DNA of 64,000 nt from Clavibacter tessellarius (lineage in GTDB: Bacteria > Actinomycetota > Actinomycetes > Actinomycetales > Microbacteriaceae), in NCBI RefSeq assembly GCF_001618005.1, contig NZ_LQXA01000035.1, positions 124,001 through 188,000 on the forward strand. Reading direction: 5' to 3'. Positions 1-8,505 of the stretch are shown here, one piece after another. The position numbers and the translations under genes were made by a program. The notes under the pieces were generated by a model, which worked only from the letters and a program-made list of their open reading frames with translations, did not search any database and had not been told where the DNA came from. How positions within the stretch are numbered: position 1 is the stretch's first letter; every line of letters begins with the position of its first letter.

Positions 1-491
1 TCGTCACGTTCGGCTACCTCAAGCCCGGGGAGCGCGCCGCGCGGACCCGCACCGTCGCGCCGCTCGCGCTCGTCCAGCACCAGGGGCGCTGGCACCTGCA
101 CGGCATCGACCAGGACGCCGACGGCCCGCGCACCTTCCTGCTCTCCCGCATCGTCGACCGCGTCCGCGTCACGAGCCGCGCGTTCACGCCCGAGGGGGAG
201 GACCACGCCGAGCGCGCCCTCGCCGACCTCGACCGGGTGTGGGCGAACGGCGTCGGCGAGGTGTCGGTGGTGCCCGGCAGCGACGCGGAGATCCGCCTCC
301 GCCGCCGCCGCGACACCGAGGACCTCGGCGACGGGCGCCTGCGCGTGCACTACTCCGACACCAACCTGTTCGCGGACGAGGTGGCCGGCTTCGGCCCCGA
401 GGCGCGCGTGATCGCGCCGCCGCGGCTGCGCGACGCCGTGCGCGCCCGCCTCGCCGAGACCGCCGCCGCCCACCGGGAGGACGCATCGTGA
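1..491 (+). CDS. pafB: PafB, WYL-domain transcriptional regulator (5' truncated by window edge)
   Basis: The reading frame is open from base 3 and ends in TGA at 489-491, giving the last 162 residues of a longer protein. The visible part is the WYL domain and its C-terminal extension, with the typical run GRWHLHGIDQDADGPRTF followed by a conserved LSRIVDRV segment. The N-terminal HTH lies outside the window. It overlaps the start of the next WYL gene by 4 bases (GTGA). That tandem arrangement is the pafB-pafC pair, which in mycobacteria forms a heterodimeric activator of the LexA-independent DNA-damage response. No Pup-proteasome genes are visible here; the pair is also kept in actinobacteria that lack the proteasome. 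Confidence 0.88.
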   Translation, partial: VTFGYLKPGERAARTRTVAPLALVQHQGRWHLHGIDQDADGPRTFLLSRIVDRVRVTSRAFTPEGEDHAERALADLDRVWANGVGEVSVVPGSDAEIRLRRRRDTEDLGDGRLRVHYSDTNLFADEVAGFGPEARVIAPPRLRDAVRARLAETAAAHREDAS

Positions 492-1477
492 CCGACCGCG
501 CCGCACCGCTCCAGGCGCAGGACAAGCTCGCCTTCCTGCTGGCCCTCGTGCCGTACCTCACCGACCACGGGCGGGTGAGCGTCGCCCAGGCCGCCGCGCA
601 CTTCCGGGTGCCGGCCGAGCAGATCCGCCAGGCCGTGCGCCTCATCGCCGTCTCCGGCGTCCCGGGATCCACCGCGTCGTACCAGCACGGCGACCTGTTC
701 GACATCGCCTGGGACGACTTCGAGGACAACGACCAGATCGTCATCACGCACATGGTCGCCCTCGACGACTCGCCGCGCTTCTCCGCGCGCGAGGCGGCGG
801 CGCTCATCGCGGGCCTCCAGTACGTCTCCTCCCAGGCCGACGCCAGCGACCTCGACCTCGTCGGGCAGCTCATGGCGAAGCTGGCGCGCGGCTCCTCGGC
901 GAGCCCCAGCCAGGTCGCCGTCGCCGCCGGCGCGGGCGACCGCACGCGCGAGGACCTGCGCCGCGCCATCGCCGACGTGCGCCGCGTCGAGTTCGACTAC
1001 CGCAGCCCGCGCGGCGGCACGGAGCGCCGGGTCGTGGATCCGCTGCGCCTCGAGTCGGTCGATCAGGACTGGTACCTGCGCGGCTGGGATCTGGCGCGCG
1101 GCGCCGTCCGCACGTTCCGCCTCGACCGCCTCGACGAGCTCCTCGTCACCGACCTCCCGCCGGAGCACCGCCCCCAGGACGTCGTGCTCGGCGACACCCT
1201 GTTCGAGCCGAGCCCCGACGACCTCCGCGTCTCGCTGGAGGTGGAGGAGTCCGCGCTGCCGCTCCTCGGCGACTTCGTGGGGGACGAGCGGCCCGTGCCG
1301 ATCCCCGGCAGTCCGGGCCGCGTGAAGCTCACGGTGCGCGTGGCGCACTACCAGGGCCTGGTGCGGCTCGTCGCGGGCATGGCCGGCGTCGTCGTGGTCA
1401 CCGGCCCGCCGGAGGCGCGTGCGGCCGTCGCCGACTGGGCCGCACGCGCCGCGGCCGCCTACGACGCGGAGGGCTGA
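488..1477 (+). CDS. pafC: PafC, WYL-domain transcriptional regulator
   Basis: 329 residues from a GTG at 488 that overlaps the pafB stop by 4 bases, so the two are translationally coupled. An N-terminal winged-helix region (DKLAFLLALVPYLTDHGRVSVAQAA, about residues 12-60) is followed by a linker and the WYL domain (about residues 155-235, with DQDWYLRGWDLARGAVRTFR). A C-terminal WCX-like region completes the protein. PafB and PafC act as one regulatory complex on RecA-independent DNA-repair genes. Longer in-frame starts upstream lie within pafB and are not supported. The next gene, tatA, has its own -10 box, so the pafBC transcript probably ends before it, although no clear hairpin was found in the gap. 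Confidence 0.9.
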   Translation: MTDRAAPLQAQDKLAFLLALVPYLTDHGRVSVAQAAAHFRVPAEQIRQAVRLIAVSGVPGSTASYQHGDLFDIAWDDFEDNDQIVITHMVALDDSPRFSAREAAALIAGLQYVSSQADASDLDLVGQLMAKLARGSSASPSQVAVAAGAGDRTREDLRRAIADVRRVEFDYRSPRGGTERRVVDPLRLESVDQDWYLRGWDLARGAVRTFRLDRLDELLVTDLPPEHRPQDVVLGDTLFEPSPDDLRVSLEVEESALPLLGDFVGDERPVPIPGSPGRVKLTVRVAHYQGLVRLVAGMAGVVVVTGPPEARAAVADWAARAAAAYDAEG

Positions 1478-1614
1478 CCGGGCTCCACCTGCCGCGGGCG
1501 GGCTCCGCTCCGGTCGCCCGACCCCTCGTCGGCTCCCGCGAACACCGGTAGGCGCGCGAGGCGAACTCCGCGTGAACCGCTCGGCCCTCCCTGCCGTCCC
1601 CAGGGTCCCGACGA

Positions 1615-1620
1615 TAGACT
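1615..1620 (+). promoter_or_regulatory. Putative -10 box of tatA-tatC
   Basis: TAGACT, preceded by GA to give GATAGACT, fits the actinobacterial TANNNT -10 consensus. It would start transcription about 50 bases before the tatA ATG. No convincing -35 hexamer was seen. Confidence 0.45.
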
Positions 1621-1676
1621 CGTCCTCAATCCGACAACGACTGTCCGGCCTTCGTGACCTAAGGAATGTGAACCAC

Positions 1677-2018
1677 ATGCTCGGAAACGCCTTCAGCGGC
1701 TGGCACCTCGTCATCATCCTCGTCGTCATCGTCCTGCTCTTCGGCTCCACCAAGCTGCCGGCCCTGGCGAAGAGCGTCGGCCAGTCCATGCGCATCTTCA
1801 AGGGCGAGGTCAAGACCATGAAGGAGGAGAGCGCATCCGACCGCCGGGACGACACCCGCGAGGAGAACCGCCGCCGCGACGAGGAGCGCTACCGCTCGGA
1901 CGACCGCGACGCCCCGCGCGACTTCGTCCGCCCCAGCGACACCCGCGCCGACGAGCCCCGCTACGACGCCCCGCGCTACGACTCCCCGCGTGACGGGGAC
2001 TCCCGCCCCCGCGCCTGA
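1677..2018 (+). CDS. tatA: Sec-independent protein translocase subunit TatA
   Basis: 113 residues. One N-terminal transmembrane helix (WHLVIILVVIVLLFG, about residues 8-22) leads through the conserved FGSTKLPALAKSVGQ hinge into an amphipathic helix. A long charged, Arg/Asp/Pro-rich disordered tail fills the second half. TatA polymerises to form the Tat pore for folded proteins. ATG at 1677 was chosen because AAGGA at 1661-1665 sits 11 bases upstream. An in-frame GTG at 1668 would be only two bases from that motif. tatC begins 3 bases after the stop. No tatB is visible; many actinobacteria place tatB elsewhere. Confidence 0.93.
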   Translation: MLGNAFSGWHLVIILVVIVLLFGSTKLPALAKSVGQSMRIFKGEVKTMKEESASDRRDDTREENRRRDEERYRSDDRDAPRDFVRPSDTRADEPRYDAPRYDSPRDGDSRPRA

Positions 2019-2021
2019 TCC

Positions 2022-2825
2022 GTGAGCACCACCGAGCGGCCCCGCGCCACGAAGCGGGACGCCGAGGGGCGCATGTCCCTCGTCCAGCACCTGCTGGAGC
2101 TGAAGAAGCGCCTGTTCATCGCCGGCGTGGCCATCGTCCTGGCGATGGTCGCGGGCTGGTTCCTGTCGTCGTTCGTGCTCGAGGCGCTGCGCGCGCCCAT
2201 CGAGGAGATCAACGCCGAGCAGGGGCGGAACGCGAGCCTCAACTTCCCGACCATCACGTCGGCCTTCGACCTGCGACTGCAGATCGCCCTCTACGTGGGC
2301 CTCATCATCTCCAGCCCGGTGTGGCTGTACCAGGTCTTCGCCTTCCTGGTCCCCGGCCTCACGAAGACGGAGCGCCGCTACACCTTCGGCTTCTTCTTCT
2401 CCGCCGTGCCGCTGTTCCTCGGCGGATGCGCGGCCGGCTGGTTCGTGCTGCCGCACATCGTCGCGCTGCTCACGCAGTTCGCCGGAGCGGGGGACTCCTC
2501 GTTCATCACGGCGCGCGAGTACTTCGACTTCGTGCTGAAGCTCGTGTTCGCGGTGGGCATCGCGTTCGTGCTGCCGGTGTTCCTCGTGCTGTTCAACTTC
2601 ATGGGGATCCTCACCGGCACGGCGATCATCAAGTCGTGGCGCATCGCCATCCTGCTGATCATCCTGTTCTGCGCCATCGCGACGCCGGCGGCCGACGTCA
2701 TGTCGATGTTCCTGCTGGCCGTGCCGATGACGGTCCTGTACCTGATCGCCGCGGGCATCTCGCTGCTGAACGACAAGCGTCGTGCGCGTCGGGCCGCGAC
2801 GCTCACGGACGACCTGCTGCCCTGA
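2022..2825 (+). CDS. tatC: Sec-independent protein translocase subunit TatC
   Basis: 267 residues with a GTG start directly after tatA. It is a six-helix membrane protein carrying the family's N-terminal signature (MSLVQHLLELKKRLF, about residues 18-32), which contacts twin-arginine signals. Conserved features include the periplasmic SAFDLRLQIALYVGLI stretch and the EYFDFVLKLVFAVGIAFVLPVFLVL region in the C-terminal half. TatC is the signal-peptide receptor of the Tat complex and works with TatA. The exact start is supported by the short TATA-to-TATC spacing rather than by a separate strong ribosome site. Confidence 0.95.
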   Translation: MSTTERPRATKRDAEGRMSLVQHLLELKKRLFIAGVAIVLAMVAGWFLSSFVLEALRAPIEEINAEQGRNASLNFPTITSAFDLRLQIALYVGLIISSPVWLYQVFAFLVPGLTKTERRYTFGFFFSAVPLFLGGCAAGWFVLPHIVALLTQFAGAGDSSFITAREYFDFVLKLVFAVGIAFVLPVFLVLFNFMGILTGTAIIKSWRIAILLIILFCAIATPAADVMSMFLLAVPMTVLYLIAAGISLLNDKRRARRAATLTDDLLP

Positions 2826-2847
2826 CGCGCGCGGGTCCCGCGCATCC

Positions 2848-2875
2848 GACGCCCGTCCCGCGAGGGGCGGGCGTC
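2848..2875 (+). terminator. Stem-loop terminator after tatC
   Basis: A 12-bp stem with one G-T wobble (2848-2859 with 2864-2875) and a GCGA loop lies 23 bases after the tatC stop. There is no T-run, as is usual in this GC range. Confidence 0.6.
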
Positions 2876-2913
2876 GTCGCGTCCGCGCCCGGCCGACGCC
2901 CGGATCCGCCGCC

Positions 2914-2919
2914 TAGACT
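2914..2919 (+). promoter_or_regulatory. -10 box of helY, near-leaderless
   Basis: TAGACT ends 9 bases before the GTG start of the helicase, placing the predicted transcription start at or within three bases of the start codon. No Shine-Dalgarno sequence is present. Confidence 0.5.
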
Positions 2920-2928
2920 GGCGGCATC

Positions 2929-5400
2929 GTGACAGACCAGCTCTCGCCCGCCGAACGCTACGCCGCCTCCCGGAGCCGCCGCGGCCTGCCGCTCCTGGAG
3001 CAGTTCGCCAGCGGCCTGCGCTTCGACCTCGACCCGTTCCAGCGCGCCGCTGCCGCCTCGCTCGAGAACGGCCGCAGCGTGCTCGTCGCCGCGCCCACCG
3101 GCGCGGGCAAGACCGTGGTCGCCGAGTTCGCGGTGTTCCTCGCGATGCAGCGTCCGAGCGCCAAGATCTTCTACACGGCGCCGATGAAGGCCCTGAGCAA
3201 CCAGAAGTACGCCGAGCTCGTCGCGGAGTACGGGCCGGACGAGGTGGGGCTCCTCACGGGCGACACGAACGTCAACAGCCGGGCGCGCATCGTCGTCATG
3301 ACGACCGAGGTGCTGCGCAACATGCTCTACGCGGACTCCGACCTCCTCCGCGACCTCGCCTTCGTCATCATGGACGAGGTGCACTACCTCGCCGACCGCT
3401 TCCGCGGCGCCGTGTGGGAGGAGGTCATCATCCACCTGCCGCAGAGCGTGCGGATGATCTCCCTGAGCGCCACGGTCTCCAACGCGGAGGAGTTCGGCGA
3501 CTGGCTGCAGGCCGTCCGCGGTGAGACCGACGTCATCGTCTCGGAGGATCGTCCCGTGCCGCTGGAGCAGCACGTCATCGTGCGGCACCGCATGGTCGAC
3601 CTCTTCGACTCCTCCGGGCTCGCGGCCACGCATCGCGTGAACCCCGAGCTCGTCCGGATGACGCACGGCGGCGGCCGCGAGTCCGCCCGCGTGCGCGCCG
3701 GGCAGAGCCAGGGCCGCGGCCGCGGGGGAGCGGGCGGCGGTTCCGGACGACGCGCTCCGGGCCCCTGGGAGCGCGGGCGCATGGACCGGCCCGAGGTGGT
3801 CGCCCTCCTCGACGAGCGCAACCTCCTGCCGGCCATCTTCTTCATCTTCAGCCGCGCGGGCTGCGACGCCGCGGTCAAGCAGGTGCTCCGCGCGGGCGTC
3901 CGGCTCACGCACGCGGACGAGCGCGACGAGATCCGCGCCGTCGTGGAGGAGCGCTGCCGCACGCTGCGGGACGAGGACCTCGCCGTCCTCGGCTACTGGG
4001 AGTGGCTCGAAGGGCTCGAGCGGGGCGTCGCCGCGCACCACGCCGGGATGCTCCCCGCCTTCAAGGAGGTCGTCGAGGAGCTGTTCCAGCGCAAGCTCGT
4101 GAAGGCCGTGTTCGCGACCGAGACGCTGGCCCTCGGGATCAACATGCCCGCCCGCACGGTCGTGCTCGAGCAGCTGGAAAAGTTCAACGGCGAGGCGCGC
4201 GTGCCGCTGACACCGGGGGAGTACACGCAGCTCACGGGCCGCGCCGGCCGCCGCGGCATCGACGTCGAGGGCCACGCGGTCATCCAGTGGAAGGACGGGC
4301 TGGATCCGCAGGCCGTCGCCTCGCTCGCGTCCCGTCGCACGTACCCGCTCAACTCCAGCTTCCGGCCCACCTACAACATGGCCGTCAACCTGATCGACCA
4401 GTTCGGCCGCGAGCGCACGCGCGAGGTGCTCGAGTCGTCGTTCGCGCAGTTCCAGGCCGACCGGGCCGTGGTCGACCTCGCCCGCAAGGTCCGCACGCAG
4501 GAGGAGTCCCTCGCGGGCTACGAGAAGGCGATGGCCTGCCACCTCGGCGACTTCCGCGAGTACTCGGGCCTCCGCCGCGAGCTCAGCGACCTCGAGCGGG
4601 CCACCGCGGCGCGCGCCGACATGCAGCAGCCGGGCCAGCACGGCGAGCGCGACAAGCGCCAGCGCCAGCTCGCCGACCTCCGCCGCCGGATGAAGGCGCA
4701 CCCCTGCCACGCCTGCAAGGACCGCGAGTCGCACGCGCGCTGGGCGGAGCGCTGGTGGCGGCTCAAGCGGCAGACGGATGCGCTGGGCCAGCAGATCCGC
4801 ACGCGCACCAACGCCGTCGCGAAGGTCTTCGACCGGGTCACGGAGCTGCTCCTCTCCCTCGGCTACCTGAAGCGCGCCGTCGACGGCCAGGTGGCGCCGA
4901 CGCCGAACGGGCGGATGCTGAAGCGCATCTACGGCGACCGCGACCTCCTCGTCGCCGAGTGCCTGCGGACGCAGGTGTGGGTCGACCTCGACCCCGCCGG
5001 GCTCGCCGCGATGGCCGCGTCGCTCGTCTACCAGCCGCGCCGCGACGAGGGCGACCGCAACGAGCGGAACCTGCCGCGCGGGGCGTTCCGGCCGGCGCTC
5101 GAGCGCACGGAGGAGATCTGGTCGCGGCTCGACGACGTGGAGCGCGAGCGCCGCCTCCCGACGACCGAGCCGCTCTCGACGGGCTTGTGCGCGCCCATGC
5201 ACCGCTGGGCGCGCGGCGGCACCCTGGACGCCGTGCTCGACGAGGCCGACCTCGCCGCGGGCGACTTCGTCCGCTGGACCAAGCAGACCATCGACCTCCT
5301 CGACCAGCTGTCGATCGTCGCCGACGGCCCCGTCTCCCGGAACGCGCGCACGGCCCTCGACAGCATCCGGCGCGGCATCGTCGCGTACTCGTCGGTGTGA
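2929..5400 (+). CDS. helY: HelY-type DEAD/DEAH-box RNA helicase (Ski2/Mtr4-like)
   Basis: 823 residues, GTG start. Motifs of the superfamily II core appear in order: Q-region DPFQRAAA, Walker A APTGAGKT (55-62), TAPMKALSNQKY (Ib region), DEVH (149-152), SATVSN, then FIFSRAGCD at the start of RecA domain 2 and the QLTGRAGRRGID motif VI. A C-terminal Ski2/Mtr4-like region follows and contains a CHACKD cluster that could bind metal. These enzymes unwind structured RNA and are linked to RNA turnover in actinobacteria; the exact partner here is unknown. A Gly/Arg-rich insert (about residues 250-280) sits between the two RecA domains. The gene overlaps lnt by 4 bases. Confidence 0.9.
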   Translation: MTDQLSPAERYAASRSRRGLPLLEQFASGLRFDLDPFQRAAAASLENGRSVLVAAPTGAGKTVVAEFAVFLAMQRPSAKIFYTAPMKALSNQKYAELVAEYGPDEVGLLTGDTNVNSRARIVVMTTEVLRNMLYADSDLLRDLAFVIMDEVHYLADRFRGAVWEEVIIHLPQSVRMISLSATVSNAEEFGDWLQAVRGETDVIVSEDRPVPLEQHVIVRHRMVDLFDSSGLAATHRVNPELVRMTHGGGRESARVRAGQSQGRGRGGAGGGSGRRAPGPWERGRMDRPEVVALLDERNLLPAIFFIFSRAGCDAAVKQVLRAGVRLTHADERDEIRAVVEERCRTLRDEDLAVLGYWEWLEGLERGVAAHHAGMLPAFKEVVEELFQRKLVKAVFATETLALGINMPARTVVLEQLEKFNGEARVPLTPGEYTQLTGRAGRRGIDVEGHAVIQWKDGLDPQAVASLASRRTYPLNSSFRPTYNMAVNLIDQFGRERTREVLESSFAQFQADRAVVDLARKVRTQEESLAGYEKAMACHLGDFREYSGLRRELSDLERATAARADMQQPGQHGERDKRQRQLADLRRRMKAHPCHACKDRESHARWAERWWRLKRQTDALGQQIRTRTNAVAKVFDRVTELLLSLGYLKRAVDGQVAPTPNGRMLKRIYGDRDLLVAECLRTQVWVDLDPAGLAAMAASLVYQPRRDEGDRNERNLPRGAFRPALERTEEIWSRLDDVERERRLPTTEPLSTGLCAPMHRWARGGTLDAVLDEADLAAGDFVRWTKQTIDLLDQLSIVADGPVSRNARTALDSIRRGIVAYSSV

Positions 5401-6995
5401 CCGCGCTCGCCCGCGCGCCCCGACGGGAGCGCGCCGCCCACCCGCTCGTCGACGTCGACGTCGACGAGCCGCGCATCCGCCCGCCGCTGCCGCTCTGGGG
5501 TGCGATCCTGGCGGCCGCGCTGTCCGGCCCGGTCCTCGACGCCGCGTTCCCCGACCGGGGTCTGTGGCCGATGGTGTTCCCCGGCATCGCCCTCGTGCTC
5601 CTGGCGCTCCGGGGCCGGCGCGCGGGGCCGGCGTTCCTGATCGGGCTCGTGGCCGGACTGGCCTTCTACCTGACCCACATCGAGTGGGCGTCGCTCTACC
5701 TGGGACCCGTGCCGTGGATCGCCCTCTCGGCGCTGGAGTCGCTGTTCGTCGCCACGGGCGCCGCGGTCATCGCCACGGCGTACCGCTGGATCCCCCGCGC
5801 GTTCCCCAGGGTGGCGGGACGGGTCGTGCTCCTGCCCGTGGCCGTCGCGGGCCTCTGGACGGCGCGCGAGGCGATCTCCGCGGTGTGGCCGTACGGCGGC
5901 TTCGCGTGGGGGCGCGTCTCGCTGTCCCAGTCCGAGGGCCCGTTCGCGCACCTCGTCACCTGGCTCGGCCTGTCCGGTCTGTCCTTCGTCCTCGTGCTCC
6001 TGGTGGCGCTGCTGCTCGAGCTGGCGGCCGAGGAGCGCGTCCGGCGGTCATCCCGTGCGCTCGTGGCCGGGATCGCCGTCGCTCTCGTGCTGGTCGTGCC
6101 CGCGTTCCCGGTGACGACCACCGGGACGACGCGCGTCGCCGCCGTGCAGGGGAACGCCAAGGCCGGGTACTTCGACGGCGCGCGCTACGGCGACATCCTG
6201 CGCGCGCACCTCCGGGCGACGGAGGAGATCCCGTCCGACGCGGGCGTCGACATGGTCGTGTGGCCCGAGAACGCGGCCGACGCGGATCCGCTGCGCGACC
6301 CCGGATCGGCCGCCGCGCTCGACCGCGTGGTGGCCCGTCTCGGCGCGCCGCTCGTCGTCGGCACCGTGACGGAGCGCGACGGCCGCTTCTACAACGAGTC
6401 GCTCGTGTGGACGGGGGGTCGGGCGACCGACCACTACGACAAGAAGCACCCCGTGCCGTTCGGCGAGTACGTGCCCGACCGCGCGTTCTGGGAGCCGTTC
6501 GCGCCCGACCTCATCGGCCTCATCCAGCGCGAGTACACGCCGGGGACGACCGACCAGGTCATGGACGCCGCGGGCGTGACCGCGGGCATCGCCATCTGCT
6601 TCGACATAGTCGACGACCAGCTCACGACCGACATGGTGCACGAGGGCGCGGACCTCATCCTCGCCCAGTCGAACAACGCCGACTTCGGCCGCACCGACGA
6701 GAGCGTGCAGCAGCTGGCCATCGCCCGGATGCGCGCGCTCGAGACCGGCCGCAGCGTCGTGAACATCTCGACCGTGGGCACGAGCGCCGTCGTCGGCCCG
6801 GACGGCCGCGACCTCGACCGCCTGCCGTGGTTCACCGCCGGCTCGATGGTGGTGGACGTGCCGACCGCGGACGTCGTGACGCCCGCGATCCTCGTGGGCC
6901 GCGACATCGAGTGGCTCGTCTCGGGGCTCGGCCTCGGAGCCCTCGCGGTCGCCGGTCTGGCGCTCGGGCGCCGCGGGCGACGCGCGGCGCGCTGA
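5397..6995 (+). CDS. lnt: Apolipoprotein N-acyltransferase
   Basis: 532 residues from a GTG that overlaps the helY stop. About seven N-terminal transmembrane helices precede a carbon-nitrogen hydrolase domain. All three catalytic positions are visible: Glu in VWPENAADAD, Lys in DKKHPVPFGEYVP and Cys in IAICFDIVDD. The enzyme adds the third acyl chain to the N-terminal Cys of lipoproteins in the membrane. Its likely clients include the lipoprotein binding protein encoded at 14971-16287. Actinobacterial Lnt is often fused or adjacent to a polyprenol-phosphate mannosyltransferase; none is present here. Instead it is coupled to an RNA helicase gene. Confidence 0.93.
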   Translation: MTALARAPRRERAAHPLVDVDVDEPRIRPPLPLWGAILAAALSGPVLDAAFPDRGLWPMVFPGIALVLLALRGRRAGPAFLIGLVAGLAFYLTHIEWASLYLGPVPWIALSALESLFVATGAAVIATAYRWIPRAFPRVAGRVVLLPVAVAGLWTAREAISAVWPYGGFAWGRVSLSQSEGPFAHLVTWLGLSGLSFVLVLLVALLLELAAEERVRRSSRALVAGIAVALVLVVPAFPVTTTGTTRVAAVQGNAKAGYFDGARYGDILRAHLRATEEIPSDAGVDMVVWPENAADADPLRDPGSAAALDRVVARLGAPLVVGTVTERDGRFYNESLVWTGGRATDHYDKKHPVPFGEYVPDRAFWEPFAPDLIGLIQREYTPGTTDQVMDAAGVTAGIAICFDIVDDQLTTDMVHEGADLILAQSNNADFGRTDESVQQLAIARMRALETGRSVVNISTVGTSAVVGPDGRDLDRLPWFTAGSMVVDVPTADVVTPAILVGRDIEWLVSGLGLGALAVAGLALGRRGRRAAR

Positions 6996-7024
6996 CCCGG
7001 CCGGCGACGACGGCCCGGACGCAC

Positions 7025-7054
7025 GAGAGCCCCCGGCCGAAGCCGGGGGCTCTC
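7025..7054. terminator. Bidirectional terminator between lnt and rbpA
   Basis: A perfect 13-bp inverted repeat (7025-7037 with 7042-7054) with a CGAA tetraloop sits between the convergent genes lnt and rbpA and could serve both. Confidence 0.8.
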
Positions 7055-7082
7055 ATGACGCGCCGCGATCGGAGGGCGCGGG

Positions 7083-7448
7083 TCAGGCGCCGATGCGCTG
7101 CTGTCCGCGCCGGGCGCGCAGGACGGCGAGGCGCTCCTCGAGGAGCTCCTCCAGCTCGGCGCGCGTGCGGCGCTCGAGCAGCATGTCCCAGTGGCTGCGG
7201 GGGATCTTCGCCTCGACCTCGTCGTGGGCCACGGGCGCGCCCTCCGAGTCGAGCAGGCGGCCCTCCTGGCCGCTCTTCGGCGACTCCCACACCTCGGGGA
7301 CCTCGGCGTCCGCCGAGAACACGACCTCGAACGTGGTGCCGTCGGCCGTGCGGTAGGTCTTCCTCTGCCGGGGGGAGAAGCTCACGCCCTCCTCGCTCTG
7401 CAGGCTCGTGGAACCGAGCCGCATCCCGCGCAAGCTGCGATCTGCCAT
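7083..7448 (-). CDS. rbpA: RNA polymerase-binding protein RbpA
   Basis: 121 residues, the normal family length. The N-terminus MADRSLRGMRLG and the core RKTYRTADGTTFEVVFSADAEVPEVWE match the RbpA core domain. The C-terminal half, with HWDMLLERRTRAELEELLEERL, is the sigma-interacting region. RbpA binds RNA polymerase and group 1 sigma factors, stabilising open promoter complexes. Its sigma partner is encoded in this window at 54906-56393. GAGGAG upstream of the ATG gives a strong ribosome site. No Cys residue is present, so it cannot have the zinc site reported for some Streptomyces homologues. Confidence 0.95.
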   Translation of the reverse strand: MADRSLRGMRLGSTSLQSEEGVSFSPRQRKTYRTADGTTFEVVFSADAEVPEVWESPKSGQEGRLLDSEGAPVAHDEVEAKIPRSHWDMLLERRTRAELEELLEERLAVLRARRGQQRIGA

Positions 7449-7508
7449 GGTGGTCTCCTCTCGCGATGCACTCCCCGTTGTAAACCGCGCGGCTGAGAGG
7501 ATCCTTTC

Positions 7509-8330
7509 TCAGGACGTCCGGTTCCCAGGCGAATCCCAGTCCCTGGCTCGCAATTCGGCGACGGCCCGCTCCGGCCTGTCCGTCACGATCCCGTGCACCC
7601 CTGCTCTGACCAGGCGGATCATCTCCGCAGGGTCGTCCACCGTCCACACGTGCACCTCGCGGACCACGCGCGCCAGTCCGCGGACCATGGCGGGGGATGT
7701 GGTGCGGATCCCCAGGACCGTGCGCGGCATCTGCACGGCGTCGATCCCGCGGAGGGCCGCGCGGACGACACGGGAGAGGCCGAGCCGCGCTCCGAGCACC
7801 GCGATGACGAGGCGCAGGGCGTCGGCCGACGTCGCGACGCCCGGCAGGAGCGCGACCGCGCGCCTCCGCCGCGGTCCCGAGAAGGAGGTGACGAGCACGC
7901 GCTCCACGGCGTCGGCCGCGAGGATCTCGCGCGCGACCGCAGCGGGTGCCGAGCGCCCCTTCACGTCGACGTTGACGCGCGCCGACGGCAGCGCGCGGAG
8001 GAGCTCCGCCAGGGTCGTGACGCGGGCCCCCGACCCGAGGTCGATCCCGCGCAGCTCGGCCAGGGTCATGCGCTCGACGCGGCGCCGGTCGCCCGTGAGC
8101 CGACGGAGGTCGGCGTCGTGCCACAGCACGCACGCGCCGTCCGCCGTGACGCGGGCGTCGGTCTCGAGGTGCGTGATCCCGGCGTCCCACGCGGCGCGGA
8201 AGGCGCCGAGGGTGTTCTCGACCGTTCCGGGTCGGATGCCGCCGCGGTGGGCGAGCACGCGGGGGAGCGCGTCGTCGAGGTAGCGGACGGGGCGCGCGGC
8301 GCCGGGAGCGTCGTGGGGGAGGTGCGCCAT
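7509..8330 (-). CDS. Glycerophosphodiester phosphodiesterase
   Basis: 273 residues from ATG 8330. GDPD signature: VLAHRGGIRPGTVENTLGAF at the N-terminus with the catalytic His and the metal-binding ENT, then HLETDARVTADGACVLWHDADLRRLTG, which carries the conserved E-D and H-D residues. A TIM-barrel pattern (VNVDVKG, VLVTSFS, VHVWTVDDPAEM, GIVTDRP) completes it. The enzyme releases glycerol-3-phosphate from deacylated phospholipids. No signal peptide is obvious, so it is probably cytoplasmic. A GTG at 8360 gives 10 more residues, but a TAGGTT -10 box lies only 3 bases upstream of it. AGGGGGGA sits well placed for the ATG, so the shorter form is preferred. Confidence 0.85.
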   Translation of the reverse strand: MAHLPHDAPGAARPVRYLDDALPRVLAHRGGIRPGTVENTLGAFRAAWDAGITHLETDARVTADGACVLWHDADLRRLTGDRRRVERMTLAELRGIDLGSGARVTTLAELLRALPSARVNVDVKGRSAPAAVAREILAADAVERVLVTSFSGPRRRRAVALLPGVATSADALRLVIAVLGARLGLSRVVRAALRGIDAVQMPRTVLGIRTTSPAMVRGLARVVREVHVWTVDDPAEMIRLVRAGVHGIVTDRPERAVAELRARDWDSPGNRTS

Positions 8331-8393
8331 GGCCCGTGCCGTCCCCCCTCGCCGCCTCACCCGAACCTAGACCCGAGCGCGCGGGCCCGTTGG

Positions 8394-8399
8394 TAGGCT
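8394..8399 (+). promoter_or_regulatory. Putative -10 box upstream of the SDR gene
   Basis: TAGGCT fits TANNNT and would give a leader of about 100 bases. It lies back-to-back with the TAGGTT box (8364-8369, minus strand) of the divergent glycerophosphodiesterase gene. Confidence 0.4.
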
Positions 8400-8505
8400 C
8401 TCAGGCGCCGTCGGCGTGGTGCCCAGCCCGCCCGTCGGAGTCCCGGCAGCAGCCGGATGACCCGTCGCGCGCCCACGGGTGCGCACCTTCGAGGAGGAGA
8501 CCCCT

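Noticed and set aside
4002-5396. A long plus-strand upstream extension of lnt inside helY
   Set aside because: The sequence before GTG 5397 is an out-of-frame reading of the helicase and is almost all Arg/Ala/Pro/Gly. The Lnt membrane domain begins only after 5397.
7491-7512. A possible terminator hairpin around GGATCC next to the glycerophosphodiesterase stop
   Set aside because: The six-pair stem overlaps the end of the coding region and is short. It was not listed as a terminator.
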